64,000 nt of DNA, taken from assembly GCF_904848165.1 (NCBI RefSeq), contig NZ_LR884459.1, positions 434,001 through 498,000 on the forward strand. Reading direction: 5' to 3'. Both the position numbers and the translations under genes were made by a program. Under the pieces are notes generated by a model. That model was not told the origin of the DNA and did no database searches. It saw nothing but the letters and a program-made list of their open reading frames with translations. Shown piece after piece: positions 23,818 through 35,100 of this stretch (positions within the stretch are counted from its first letter, which is position 1; each line of letters opens with the position of its first letter). This stretch comes from Psychrobacter arenosus. Its GTDB lineage: Bacteria; Pseudomonadota; Gammaproteobacteria; Pseudomonadales; Moraxellaceae.

Positions 23818-24474
23818 TTGCAGAAGTCATCACTCTTGATTAGGTGGCCTAAAGCTGTCTGGGTCAGCTCTCTGTTAGTCATATTGATTATGCTGCTCGC
23901 CAGCATTCAGCCCTTAGAATGGTCGAGCTATCTGTTGCATCAAGCCGGCACGCTGCTTTTTATGGCAGCAATGCTATTCGCCTATCGCTACCTTAAAATT
24001 AGTGCTCACGCTTATGTGTTATCTATGGTGTTTTTGCTGATTCATATCATCGGTGCTCGTTATCTCTATTCGTACGTACCTTATGATGATTGGACGCAAT
24101 CGCTATTTGGCTTTAAGTTGAATGACATCTTTGGTTGGCAGCGCAATATGTACGATCGGCTAGTGCATTTTAGCTACGGGTTGCTGCTGTTTGCCACGAT
24201 GTATGAGGCTCTCAAAGCTGTCTTGCGCCTGCCCTCACCACGCCAGCTAATAGCCATTACCCTTATGCTAAATATGGCCTCTAGTATGCTCTATGAGCTG
24301 TTTGAATGGGGTATTGCTATGACGCTGTCAGCAGAAGATGCGGAAAGCTACAACGGTCAGCAAGGCGATATGTGGGATGCGCATAAAGATATGGTGTTGG
24401 CATTGTTAGGCGGGATTATTAGTGCGTTTGTCTATACGGTGACGCCTTTACGGACAGTGCTGCGTGAACCCTGA
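23818..24474 (+). CDS. DUF2238 / YjdF-like integral membrane protein
   Basis: A 218-residue inner-membrane protein with about six membrane segments. The family-typical residues are HIIGARYLYSYVPYDDW, YDRLVHFSYGLLL, the ELFEW segment and GDMWDAHKDM. This matches the DUF2238 family (E. coli YjdF); its role is unknown. I use the TTG at 23818 because AAGAGG lies 5 bases ahead and the first Met codons fall inside membrane segments. It is convergent with the small lipoprotein gene. Confidence 0.82.
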   Translation: MQKSSLLIRWPKAVWVSSLLVILIMLLASIQPLEWSSYLLHQAGTLLFMAAMLFAYRYLKISAHAYVLSMVFLLIHIIGARYLYSYVPYDDWTQSLFGFKLNDIFGWQRNMYDRLVHFSYGLLLFATMYEALKAVLRLPSPRQLIAITLMLNMASSMLYELFEWGIAMTLSAEDAESYNGQQGDMWDAHKDMVLALLGGIISAFVYTVTPLRTVLREP

Positions 24475-24581
24475 TTACGGAGAGTAGGCTTCCTTTAGCG
24501 ATATATTAACTTTAATGCGGTATAATATAGCTTACAAGCTATGAGCTTATCACGACATGAGACTGCCGTGATGAGTGCCCG

Positions 24582-24629
24582 CTCAGTTTGCTAGGCAGAT
24601 AAGCATCTGCACTCGCTAGCCAAACTCAG
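24582..24629. other. Imperfect long hairpin between convergent genes
   Basis: CTCAGTTTG-CTAG-GCAGAT (24582-24600) faces ATCTGC...CTAGCCAAACTCAG (24605-24628) across AAGC, forming a stem with a bulge. It abuts the lipoprotein stop. No T tract follows on the minus strand, so a terminator role is uncertain. Confidence 0.5.
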
Positions 24630-24630
24630 C

Positions 24631-24828
24631 TTACTTCTTCTTTTTATCATCCTCATCTTCGTCGTCTGAACTGCCTGGTATAATGGCTTTGCCTACCGCC
24701 ACAGTACCTTTGACCACGCCTTTCGTGGTTTTATAAGCCACTTTAGCGGGGACGGTTACGATTTTATGGACGCAAGCTTGTAAAAAAAGCGTACTAATAA
24801 GAATGGCTATAAGTGGCAAGGTTTTCAT
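24631..24828 (-). CDS. Small lipoprotein with KTTKGVVKG-type motif
   Basis: A 65-residue lipoprotein. The signal peptide ends in the lipobox LQAC (Cys19). The mature part has VHKIVTVPAKVAYKTTKGVV, then a Gly/Val segment and an Asp/Glu run followed by four Lys. It resembles short lipoproteins I have seen in Moraxellaceae genomes (the group catalogued as NF038104, from memory and unverified). AGGAAATTT precedes the ATG. The function is unknown; it probably sits in an envelope membrane. Confidence 0.75.
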   Translation of the reverse strand: MKTLPLIAILISTLFLQACVHKIVTVPAKVAYKTTKGVVKGTVAVGKAIIPGSSDDEDEDDKKKK

Positions 24829-25037
24829 AAATTTCCTAGTAGAAGTAAGCTCTGCTAAATCGTGGCCACAGGTTGGTGAGTTAATAACGCAGTGGCTACT
24901 AACCGTGAGATAATGCCAATAATAAACTATTCAATTCTTTTTCTAAAGCGATTCTCCCTGTATATTACGCGCCTGAATCTGACGACTAATCGATTAACCC
25001 TTTACTGACTCAGCTCTCTCAACGACCCGGATACACC

Positions 25038-26273
25038 ATGACCTCTTTAAAACTCTGTTTGCCCGACACTATTACTCCCGCCCAGTTCCTCGCTGATTAT
25101 TGGCAAAAAAAACCACTGCTCATTAAACAAGGTTTACCCAGATTAATAGATATGTTTGAGCCTGAAGATATTCTAGGCTTAGCACTAGATGAGGAAGCAT
25201 TGGCGCGGCTATTGGTTAACGATCCTAACCCTGCTGATAAAGACGCCCCCCAGTGGACCATGAAAAAATCGCCCTTAACTGAAGACGATTTGGCGCCTTT
25301 ATTAGAGCAAAGCGGTAGCCGTCAAAACCATACGGACGACGAGCTGGCAAGCAACTGGACGGTACTGGTACAGAATCTAGAGCAGTGGTCGCCTGAGCTT
25401 GGTCAATTATGGCAAGCGTTTGATTTTATCCCACAGTGGCAGCGTGACGATATTATGGTGTCTTACGCACCAGCAGGCGGCTCTGTCGGTCGTCATTATG
25501 ATGACTACGATGTCTTTTTAGCACAAGGTTTCGGCAGTCGTCGTTGGCAGTTGGGGCAATATTGTGATGAAACTACTGCTTTTGTTACCAACGAGCCTAT
25601 CCGTATCTTTGATGATATGGGTGAGATTATTTTTGATGAAGTGTTAAAGGCCGGTGACGTCCTTTATGTTCCACCTAAACTGGCGCATTATGGCGTCGCT
25701 GTGGAGGATTGCCTGACCTTCTCCTTTGGGTTTCGTCGTCCTAATTTAATGCAAATAATGGACAGCTTGGCGGATGTGGCTACCAGCGAGCAGAGCCTGT
25801 TTGTACCGATGTTATTGGAGCAAACTTTGCAGTCTTCAGGAGAATTGCAAGCAGATAGTATTGCGCAAATCAAAGCGCAGCTTATTGAAATGCTGGCCTC
25901 AGAGCGCGGTGATGAGCTGATTCGTCAGAGCGTCAGTGAGGTGATCAGTAAACGCCAATACGACCTTTTAATCCCAGAAGAAACCGTGGAAGATTACGAG
26001 TTGGTTGAAGCATTAGCGACCGATGCTGTGTTAAAAATCGATTATAGCAGTCGCCTAATTTATACTCAGGATACCAATGGCGAGCCTATCATTTATGCTA
26101 ATGGGCAACGGTTAGAGGATATTAGTCTTATCGAAGCGCAGTTGCTTAAACATCTGGCGGATGGCGGTACTATAACCAAAGAGCATTTATCTACAGACGA
26201 TTATGAAGTTGATCCGGCTACTGTGATGCAATGGCTAGAGAATGGTTGGGTGTGGTTGGATGATTCAGAATAG
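25038..26273 (+). CDS. roxA: Ribosomal protein L16 arginine hydroxylase RoxA (YcfD)
   Basis: JmjC/cupin 2-oxoglutarate- and Fe(II)-dependent oxygenase. The E. coli orthologue hydroxylates an arginine of ribosomal protein L16. The 411-residue protein has the iron-binding facial triad His153 and Asp155 (SVGRHYDDYDVF) and His217 (VPPKLAHYGV), in the pattern of YcfD, and a winged-helix-like C-terminal domain (about 300-411). AWQ-type N-terminal residues FLADYWQKKPLLIKQ are also typical. The length is close to E. coli RoxA (373) with a few longer loops. A terminator follows. Confidence 0.9.
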   Translation: MTSLKLCLPDTITPAQFLADYWQKKPLLIKQGLPRLIDMFEPEDILGLALDEEALARLLVNDPNPADKDAPQWTMKKSPLTEDDLAPLLEQSGSRQNHTDDELASNWTVLVQNLEQWSPELGQLWQAFDFIPQWQRDDIMVSYAPAGGSVGRHYDDYDVFLAQGFGSRRWQLGQYCDETTAFVTNEPIRIFDDMGEIIFDEVLKAGDVLYVPPKLAHYGVAVEDCLTFSFGFRRPNLMQIMDSLADVATSEQSLFVPMLLEQTLQSSGELQADSIAQIKAQLIEMLASERGDELIRQSVSEVISKRQYDLLIPEETVEDYELVEALATDAVLKIDYSSRLIYTQDTNGEPIIYANGQRLEDISLIEAQLLKHLADGGTITKEHLSTDDYEVDPATVMQWLENGWVWLDDSE

Positions 26274-26321
26274 CTATTAATTACACCCATCTTTTGCACT
26301 GTATGTACGGTGTATAATATT

Positions 26322-26360
26322 AAAAAAGCCCACCATAATTAGATTACGGTGGGCTTTTTA
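26322..26360. terminator. Bidirectional intrinsic terminator after roxA
   Basis: AAAAAAGCCCACC and GGTGGGCTTTTT form a strong stem. It lies between convergent roxA and the DASS transporter gene. Confidence 0.88.
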
Positions 26361-26432
26361 CTAAGGGGACTTTTGCCAAAACAACTACTTAGATTTAGTC
26401 ATTATTTTGCTTAAATTTATCGCTCTATAATT

Positions 26433-27866
26433 TTATAGTAGGAAGAAATAAGCGCCACAACCTACTAGGACTACGGAAACAATATTCAGCACCATACCCA
26501 CGCGAATCATCTCAGACTGTTTAATCAAACCTGTCCCATAAACGATCGCATTCGGCGGAGTCGCTACCGGTAGCATGAAGGCACAAGAGGCACCGATACC
26601 AATGATTAACACTAGGACTTCGCTAGGTAAGCCCATATTTTCAGCGATTGCCATAAATACAGGTACCAACAACGCTGCTGAAGCCGTATTAGAGGCAAAC
26701 TCTGTCAAGAAGATAATAAAGGCTGAAACTGCCAACATAACCAGTAATAAAGGCGCCGCTGTTAATGCGCTGGCTACGGTCTCACCCATAACTAAAGAGG
26801 CGCCTGATAGCTTCAACACGTTGGACAGGGCAATACCGCCACCGAACAACATCAACACGCCCCAATCCGTATTGTCCGACACTTGCTTCCAAGAGACCAG
26901 ACCTAAACTCACCACTGCCGCCGCTGCGCTTAGAGCAATAATAGAATCTAATTTGCCTATACCCAGCATAGTCTCTAGCTTAGCGCTCGCTATCCACGAA
27001 ATAGCGGTCACTAAAAATATGACAATCGTCAGTATGCGAGGTGTGGTCCAAGCAATTTCTTGAGTCTCTGTAGTATTAATACGAATATTTAGATTGGGCT
27101 TTAATACCAAATACATCGCGCCTAATAGTACAGGGATTAAGACCAGCATAGTGGGTATACCAAATTTCATCCAGTCAAAGAAGGAGAGATTCAGTGCTTT
27201 AGCAGCAATAGCATTCGGCGGCGACCCTACCAAGGTACCTAGACCGCCTAAACTGGCGCAGTAAGCGATACCTAGTAGAACAAACACGAAAGTACCGCGG
27301 TCTTTTTCTCGGTCAATCTGTGACAGCATCCCGATTGCTAGCGGTAGCATCATCGCAGCCGTAGCCGTATTGGATATCCACATGGACAATAGCGCCGTTG
27401 CGCCAAATATCAACATGACGGCAATGTTTAAACGTCCGCCCGACATAGAGATAATTTTAAGGGCAATCTTTCTGTCCAATTGCTGTACGTGCAAAGCAGC
27501 GGCTAAAGCAAAGCCTCCGAAGAAAATATAAATAATAGGGTCGGAGAAACTGGCAAGCGCGCTGGTGGTATCGAAATCGGGAATACCAATCACTACCCCT
27601 ATCACCATGACTAAAATAGCTGTAATGGTGACATGCACCGCTTCGGTTAGCCACAAGGCGCCAATGAAGACCAGCATAGCCAGTCCCTTATTGACGTTGG
27701 TATCAAAAGATAAGGTATTAAATATAATCAGACTGACTATAGCGGCGATAGCGACAATAATTAAGCCTTTGCCAGTACCTTTAGGGAAAGTGTCGGTAAA
27801 TAGGTATTCATTACCATCAGTAGGCAGGTGGCCGTCTAATGGTGGTTTTTGCGGGTTTTCTGACAT
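26433..27866 (-). CDS. DASS/SLC13 family sodium:anion (dicarboxylate) symporter
   Basis: A 477-residue membrane transporter of the divalent anion:Na+ symporter family, which imports succinate, citrate, sulfate and similar anions. The two inverted repeats each carry the SNT motif: WISNTATAAMMLPLA (about residues 165-178) and EFASNTASAALLVPV (about 388-402). Each is followed by a Pro-Pro-Asn loop (GSPPNAIA and ATPPNAIVYGTG). A hydrophilic N-terminal tail of about 30 residues precedes the first helix. AGGAATCTTC lies before the ATG. The conserved loops favour a di- or tricarboxylate, but the exact substrate is open. Confidence 0.88.
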   Translation of the reverse strand: MSENPQKPPLDGHLPTDGNEYLFTDTFPKGTGKGLIIVAIAAIVSLIIFNTLSFDTNVNKGLAMLVFIGALWLTEAVHVTITAILVMVIGVVIGIPDFDTTSALASFSDPIIYIFFGGFALAAALHVQQLDRKIALKIISMSGGRLNIAVMLIFGATALLSMWISNTATAAMMLPLAIGMLSQIDREKDRGTFVFVLLGIAYCASLGGLGTLVGSPPNAIAAKALNLSFFDWMKFGIPTMLVLIPVLLGAMYLVLKPNLNIRINTTETQEIAWTTPRILTIVIFLVTAISWIASAKLETMLGIGKLDSIIALSAAAAVVSLGLVSWKQVSDNTDWGVLMLFGGGIALSNVLKLSGASLVMGETVASALTAAPLLLVMLAVSAFIIFLTEFASNTASAALLVPVFMAIAENMGLPSEVLVLIIGIGASCAFMLPVATPPNAIVYGTGLIKQSEMIRVGMVLNIVSVVLVGCGAYFFLL

Positions 27867-28209
27867 GAAGATTCCTTATCTTGTACGCTAGGAGCTTAAA
27901 TATACAATAATGGGCTGACTTTATAACATAAATTCATACTAATTAGTTAGCCTAAATTGGAATACTATTATTAAAGTCAATGACTTAATTTATACTTAAC
28001 AGTTTCTATTATTTACAGTACCTTAATCGGATTATTAACTTAGTCTTATCTAACGCTCTACTTATCTTTTATATGCCATTTAATAAGACAGCTATTAAAA
28101 AACCCGCCATAATTATTATGACGGGTTGATTATTTTGTCAGACTTTCATAGAGCTAGAAGCTAAATTAGAGACTAAACAAAAAATATAATCCTCAATACC
28201 TATTGTTAA
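27867..28209. other. Intergenic region tpgA/DASS transporter
   Basis: This 343-bp AT-rich gap between two minus-strand genes holds the tpgA terminator (28095-28127) and the promoter region of the transporter. No other feature was seen. Confidence 0.5.
28095..28127 (-). terminator. Intrinsic terminator of the adhesin-tpgA unit
   Basis: On the minus strand AACCCGTCATAA and TTATGGCGGGTT form a stem with a mismatch, followed by TTTTAATAG. It lies about 85 bp after the tpgA stop. Confidence 0.8.
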
Positions 28210-29076
28210 CTACTGCTGCGGCGCATAGACCGATACCATAACTTCCACGCGGCGATTGGGTTGCAAGCAATTAATAAGGGCTACTTTAGCTAAGTTATCA
28301 GCGCACATAGTCACTGGATTGGCCTCCCCTGCTCCACTAGCATTGATAGAGGCAGCATTGACACCCTGCTGGATTAGATAAGACCGCACAGTATTCGCAC
28401 GGCGCTCAGAAAGTTGTAAATTATAAGCATCATCGCCTAAGCGATCAGTATGGCCAGTAATCACTACGCGGCTATTGCCTTGGGTTTGATATTTTCTTAA
28501 CACCGCAGCCAACTCATCTAGAGACTGTTTACCACTAGGTTTAATATTACTAACTTGCCATTGGTCAAAATCAAACAGCGCATCGGCTGCTAAGTTGATT
28601 TGCTCATTGACGATTGGCGTAGCGACTACTCCACTTGGTGCCTTAACTATCTGAGCATATTTAGCACAGTCATTGGGCTGCCAATAAAACTGCTGAGCAA
28701 TATTGTCTTTGTCAAAAATGACTTTAAATTGACACTTCTCTACCGAACCATCTTCTTGATAAAACTTAAAGATATAGTCCCATTCTTTGGCATGTTGACG
28801 CTCACTAAAATGCGGACGGCCAATCAATTGGTACAAGTCGTCTTTAGTGACGCCGGCACGAACCTTATTTAGATTTTCACTGTTTGGAAAAATCCCTTCT
28901 TTTTCCCAAGCCTTATCCATTTCAGGAAATACTAAATCTGAGGTCGCTACTTGACCTTCAGGGTTAATATTATGGCTTAAAGTACTGGTACACCCTGTAG
29001 CTACTAAGGCAGCAGCTAGAGAGGCTGAAACGGCTAGAGATTTTAATATCCTGGTAGGTCGAATTTTCTTTATCAT
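28210..29076 (-). CDS. tpgA: TpgA-like lipoprotein: BamE/SmpA-like domain plus OmpA peptidoglycan-binding domain
   Basis: A 288-residue outer-membrane lipoprotein (lipobox VATGC, Cys29). Residues about 65-130 form a SmpA/OmlA (BamE-like) domain (LNKVRAGVTKDDLYQLIGRP). Residues about 160-285 form an OmpA C-terminal domain with ALFDFDQW, VITGHTDRLGDDAYNLQLS and PNRRVEVMV, which binds peptidoglycan. This domain pair, placed just downstream of a giant trimeric autotransporter, matches TpgA of Acinetobacter Tol 5, which binds the adhesin AtaA and anchors it to peptidoglycan (established knowledge). The gap to the adhesin is 103 bp with a hairpin, and a terminator follows, so the two genes probably form an operon. 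AAGGA precedes the ATG. Confidence 0.88.
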   Translation of the reverse strand: MIKKIRPTRILKSLAVSASLAAALVATGCTSTLSHNINPEGQVATSDLVFPEMDKAWEKEGIFPNSENLNKVRAGVTKDDLYQLIGRPHFSERQHAKEWDYIFKFYQEDGSVEKCQFKVIFDKDNIAQQFYWQPNDCAKYAQIVKAPSGVVATPIVNEQINLAADALFDFDQWQVSNIKPSGKQSLDELAAVLRKYQTQGNSRVVITGHTDRLGDDAYNLQLSERRANTVRSYLIQQGVNAASINASGAGEANPVTMCADNLAKVALINCLQPNRRVEVMVSVYAPQQ

Positions 29077-29123
29077 TGTTATTCCTTAAATGGCTTTGAT
29101 ACTTAATGAGCTTCGATAAGAGT

Positions 29124-29161
29124 GACCAGTAGCATAAGGGCAACCCCCTATCTTACTGGTC
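29124..29161 (-). promoter_or_regulatory. Intercistronic hairpin between adhesin and tpgA
   Basis: GACCAGTA (29124-29131) and TACTGGTC (29154-29161) pair perfectly. Inside them ATAAGGG and CCCCTAT extend the stem. No T tract follows on the minus strand, so it may act as an attenuator, processing site or 3'-end stabiliser of the very long adhesin mRNA rather than a full terminator. Confidence 0.6.
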
Positions 29162-29179
29162 TGAGAAAGTACGCTCTAC

Positions 29180-32100
29180 TTACCAGTGCATACCAACGCC
29201 TGCTGCAGCGCCCGCATTGCCTTTGGTATCTGCTGAGCCGTTGATTTTGATGACCCAACGACCGTTATCAGACAACTTAGACATACCGACCGCTACTGCT
29301 CCCTCACCGTTATAAGTCGCGATACCACCAGAAATCATGCTCTTACCTGGTAGGAAGGCTTGTGGCATAGAGGCCATTGCCATTGCAGAGGAGATACCTG
29401 CGTTGGCTTCTTCCTGCACCCCATCTAACTTATAACCTAGGTCATCGACACTGTTGGCAACTTTGGTGATGGCTTGGTTGGTGTTGTATAGCTGACCACC
29501 ATTAACCGCATCATTACTGCCTTCCGTAATCTTACCTTCGGCCACATTGGTAATCTGCTGATTGCCCGCGTTAATACCTTGCACCGTCACACTTGGCGCT
29601 TTAGTAATCGCTGTGCCATTGTTATCGACGAAAGTCATACCATCAGCACCATAGACAGTAGAGTTTTTAGCGTTTGATACTGTGACGCCATTAGCAGCCG
29701 TAGTCGCTTTATTGCCCTCTTTGTCCGCTACGGTGCTACCTGCCGCACCATAGTTGCTCGTATTACCAGCAGCATCTTTCACACTAGTACCATTGGCAGT
29801 CAACGTAGCTGAATTGCCTTTACCATCATCTGCAGTGACCGTTTGCGCGGCAACTGATTTCACAGTGATGTTATCGGCTAAGCCCAATTGCACCCCATCG
29901 GTAGTGGTTGTGCTAGTCACATTTTTATCACCTTTGACATTGATGGTATCGCCAAGCTGATAGTTGTTAGCTGCAGAGCCATTACCGAAGTTGACACCTT
30001 TGCTGACATTACCTGTAGTAGTACCGATATTGTTCTTTAAGGCTTCAATAGCTTGATTGGTACCGTATAACTGGCTGCCGTTAATAGCGTCCGTACTGTC
30101 TTTGCTGATTAAGCCAGCTGCAACGTTTTGGATACGGCGCTCAGCATCGACATCACCCACACTCACGACACCAGCTGCTGTGCCACCTGCATAATTATAG
30201 GTCTCACCATTAATCTTGCTTTGGTTATAGACGGTAGTACCCGCGGTTGAACTACTAGCTTCAGTAGAAGCCGCTGACTTACTGCCTAGGTTCACTGAAT
30301 TTTCAGCCGTCTTAGTCACATCATTACCAATGACGAAGCTGTTATCGGTAGCGACAGTGTTGTTATTACCTAGTGAATAGCTGCTGTCACCTGTAACCGT
30401 AGACGGATCACCGATAGCACCAGAGCCAGTACCTGTGACAACGTTACCCGTGCCGATAGCGATACTGTCTTTACCGGTCACAGTAGCGCCTTTACCGATA
30501 GCGATACCATTAGTAGCTTGATTGCCCACTTTGGCTTGATAGCCGATAGCTGTACTGTAGGCACCGCCTGCACTTGAGTCTATCGAGTTAGTGGCTTGCT
30601 TTGGAATTTCAGAGCCCGCAGTCTCGTCATTCACGTGGATGAATTTAATACCTTCTTCATTCATCTTATTGATTGCCCCAATAACTGAGTTATTGATGAA
30701 CTCAGCTTGGTCAGCGACGTTATAAGTAATCAACGCGTCTTTACCCGCTTGCGTTAAGTTGCCTTTATCATCTACTAAGCCATCTTTAGCGCCCAAAGCT
30801 TGCGAAATATTGGTGACATTATTAGTGACATTGGTCACGTTGCCTTGGACTTGAGTCAAGTCACCGACAGTAGCCGCATTTTTCCATTGAGCGCTTGATG
30901 ACCCTTCAGCCTTAATCTGCTCAACTGTTTTACCTTCCAGGCCACTAGCTACGTTTCTAATGACTGTATTACCCGCATTGATACCACCTTTGGTGATACT
31001 TGGCGTGTTCGCAATAGCTTCACCTGTAGTCGTATTAATGAAGGTAAGGCCTTCAGCACCATAGCTAGTAGCATTACCCTTACCGTCTTGAACAGTCATA
31101 CCATTAGCCGCAGTCATCGTTTGATTACCAGCAGTGTCTACAATTGTATTACCGGTAGCCTTACTAACATTGGTGTTACCGGCGTCATCAGTAATAGTGG
31201 AACCGGCAGCACCATAGACACTTTCGTTGCCATTGATGTCTTTGACCTTTGTACCATTTGCAGCAGTAGTGGTTTCATTACCGTCTGCATCAGTAATCTT
31301 GCTGCCTGCTGCACCATAGTTGCTTGCGTTACCAACAGCATCTTTAACATTAGTACCATCAGCTGCAGTAATAGTTTCATTACCAGCGTCATCCTTCAGG
31401 GTATTACCCGCTGCAGTGCTAGCGTTAGTATTGCCTTTGGTATCGATGATGGTCGAACCCATAGCATTGTAGCTGCTGTTATTACCTGCAGCGTCCTTGA
31501 CCTTAGTACCAGTACTATCAAGCTTGGTTACGTTACCTTCGCCATCATCGGCAGTAACCGATTTAACATTAATGTCTTCAGCTAAATCATAGTTGATGCC
31601 GTTATCAGATACCGTAGCTACTAGGTTGCTATCTTTATTGGTGTATTTAACCGTTTCGCCTAATTGGACGTTATCTGGAGTGCCATTATCTGCAGCAATA
31701 TTAAAGCCTTTGTTCGCTTGACCTTGAGCATTGGCAATCGCTTGGTTGGTCTCAAACAATTGATTGCCATTGATAGCATCTGTGCTGTCTTTGGCAACAT
31801 TACCAGCAGCAACATTTTTGATAACCGTATTGCCTGCGCTGATACCTGCTTTAGTGATGTTTGGAGTACCCGCTAGAGCTGTACCAGTCTTACTGTCAAG
31901 GAACGTTAAACCTTCAGCACCATAGCTAGTGGTATTAGTGCCATCTGTAACTGTAGTGCCTTGAGCCGTAGTATTGGTCGTATTAGTACCATCAGTAACC
32001 GTAGAGCCAGTAGCACCATAGTTGCTGGTGTTGGTGCCGTCAGTCACGTTGGTGCCTGCTTTGGTTAATGCTGTTACGTTGCCTTCACCATCATCCACAG

Positions 32101-35100
32101 TAACACCAGCGTTGTTAGTGACGGTATTACCCGTAGTCACGCTGCCAGTCGCGCCTAGATCCAAGTTCTTCTTCAGGCTGTACTTGATGGTGTTATCGGT
32201 TTTGACCACTTCCAAGTTGTTCTCACCAACAGCCGTACCAATGTCTATGGTGTCGCCCGCTTTAACTGCAGCAGCAGTCGCGCCATTGGTCTGTAGCGTA
32301 AAGCCTTGGTCTAATGCACTGATGGCATCGCCAACGTTGTTACTATTAGCACCATTGACGCTGTAAGTCGGTGCACTTACTGCACCAGTGCTAGCGTCAT
32401 ACTGCGCACCGCCACCTAGGTTGCTTGCCGTACTGTTGCCTAGCGCATCAGTCTTGGTGCTGCCAGCCGTGGCTAAAGCATCTAATTGACCTTTGTTCAC
32501 CGCGTCTTTCGCCGTTGTACCGTCAGCCACATTGGTAATCTTGTCGCCGCCAACATCTAAGCCATTGGTCGTGCTGGTCAATACTATGCTGTTGGTAGCG
32601 TCACCAACAGTGACTTGCTGAACGCTAATTTTGTCCGCTAGACCAAGTTGAACCCCATCTTTAGTGGTAACGCTAGTGACATTGCTATCGCCTTTGACGT
32701 TAATAGTGTCGCCAAGCTTGTAGTTGTTGTTCGTTGCGCCATCACCGAAGTTGATGCCTTTATTCACTTCACCTTGGGCGGCACTAACAGCTTCATTAGT
32801 GGTGTTGAGCTGATCACCATTGATAGCATCAGTACTACCCGCAGCAACACTGCCAGGAGCGACATTCGTAATCTTCTGGTTACCTGCACTAATACCCGTT
32901 TTAGTGATGCTTGGGGCGTTAGTAATTGGTGCACCATTGGTGTCAAGGAAGGTTAAACCTTTAGCACCGTAGTTGGTCGCATTGCCTTGGTTGTCTTTAA
33001 CTTGAGTACCTGCAGTTGTAAGCTTGGTAACATTGCCATCTTTATCATTAACGGTAACGCCAGTATTGTTGGTCACGGTATTACCCGTCGTCACGCTGCC
33101 AGTTGCACCTAAATCCAAGTTCTTCTTCAGGCTGTACTTAATGGTGTTATCGGTTTTGACGACTTCTAAGTTGTTCTCAGCATCGGCAGTACCGATGTCG
33201 ATTGTATCGCCCGCTTTCACTGCAGCAGCATTTTTACCATTGGTCTGTAGCGTGAAGCCTTGGTCTAATGCACTGATGGCATCGCCAACGTTGTTACTAT
33301 TAGTACCATTGACGCTGTAAGTCGGTGCACTTACTGCACCAGTGCTAGCGTCATACTGCGCACCGCCGCCTAAGTTGATTGCCGTACTGTTGCCTAGGGC
33401 ATCAGTCTTGGTGCTACCCGCAGTTGCTAAAGCGTCTAATTGACCTTTGTTCACCGCATCTTTCGTCGCTGTACCGTCAGCCACATTGGTGATCTTGTCA
33501 CCGCCAACATCTAAGCCATTGGCCGTGCTGGTCAATACTGTGCTATTGGTAGCGTCACCAACAGTGACTTGCTGAACGCTAATTTTGTCCGCTAGACCAA
33601 GTTGAACCCCATCTTTAGTGGTAACGCTAGTGACATTGCTATCGCCTTTGACGTTAATAGTGTCGCCAAGCTTGTAGTTGTTGTTCGTTGCGCCATCACC
33701 GAAGTTGATGCCTTTATTCACTTCACCTTGGGCAGCACTAACAGCTTCATTAGTGGTATTAAGCTGATTACCATTGATAGCATCAGTACTACCTGCAGCA
33801 ACACTGCCAGGAGCGACATTGGTAATCTTCTGGTTGCCCGCACTAATACCTGCTTTAGTGATGCTTGGGGCGTTAGTAATTGGAGCGCCATTGGTATCAA
33901 GGAACGTTAAGCCTTCCGCGCCATAGTTAGTAGTGTTAGTACCATCAGTTACTTTAGTGCCAGCAGCCGTTATTTGAGTAATATTGCCTGTTTTGTCATC
34001 CACAGTAACGCCGGCGTTGTTAGTGACGGTATTACCCGTCGTCACACTGCCAATCGCGCCTAGATCCAAGTTCTTCTTCAGGCTGTACTTGATGGTGTTA
34101 GCAGATTTAACCACTTCCAAGTTATTCTCACCAGCAGCCGTACCGATATCTATGGTGTCGCCCGCTTTAACCGCAGCAGCATCCGTACCATTGGTCTGTA
34201 GCATAAAGCCTTGGTCTAATGCACTGATGGCATTACCAACGTTGTTACTATTAGCACCATTGACGCTGTAAGTCGGTGCACTAACTGCACCAGTGCTAGC
34301 GTCATACTGCGCACCACCACCTAGGTTGCTTGCCGTACTGTTGCCTAGCGCATCAGTCTTGGTGCTACCCGCAGTGGCTAAAGCATCTAATTGACCTTTG
34401 TTCACCGCGTCTTTCGCATCTGAGCCGTCTTGGACATTAACAATCTTCTGATTACTCGCATCAAAGCCATTGGCTTTCACTTGACCGGTAAAGGTTGGCG
34501 CATCCAACAGTTGAATGTCAACTTTGCCGTCAGTAATGACTGTCTTAACATTAGTATTACTTGATGCTGCAGAGTTTGCCGCGCCACCACTAATGTTAAG
34601 CGTGCTGCCAAGCTTCTGTGCTGTACTGCCACTATTACCTGTAAAGGTTAGTGGCGTGTCAGCCAAGTCGCCTAAGCTGCTCGCCACATCTGATACTTGA
34701 CCTTCAGTTGCTACACGATTACGCACAACCTTTGTTTCGTCATAGGTAGTATTGGTAAGACCAGTAATGACACCGTCTTTACCATTGACTACTACTGGGT
34801 TAGCGCCGCCAACTGTGATGTTGTCTGCTGCAATATTGCTGGTGTCTTTGCCATTGCTGACCGTAATACCTTCAGGTCCTGTCGTCGTCGTGTTAGCACC
34901 ATCAGTAACGGTGCTACCGGCCGCACCATAGTTGCTAGTATTAGTGCCATCAGTCACGTTAGTGCCTGCAGCCGTCATTTGGGTAACGTTGCCCGTTTTG
35001 TCATTGATGGTGACACCATCATTGTTAGTAACTGTGTTTCCAGTCGTCACACTACCAGTCGCACCTAAATCCAAGTTCTTCTTCAGGCTGTACTTGATGG

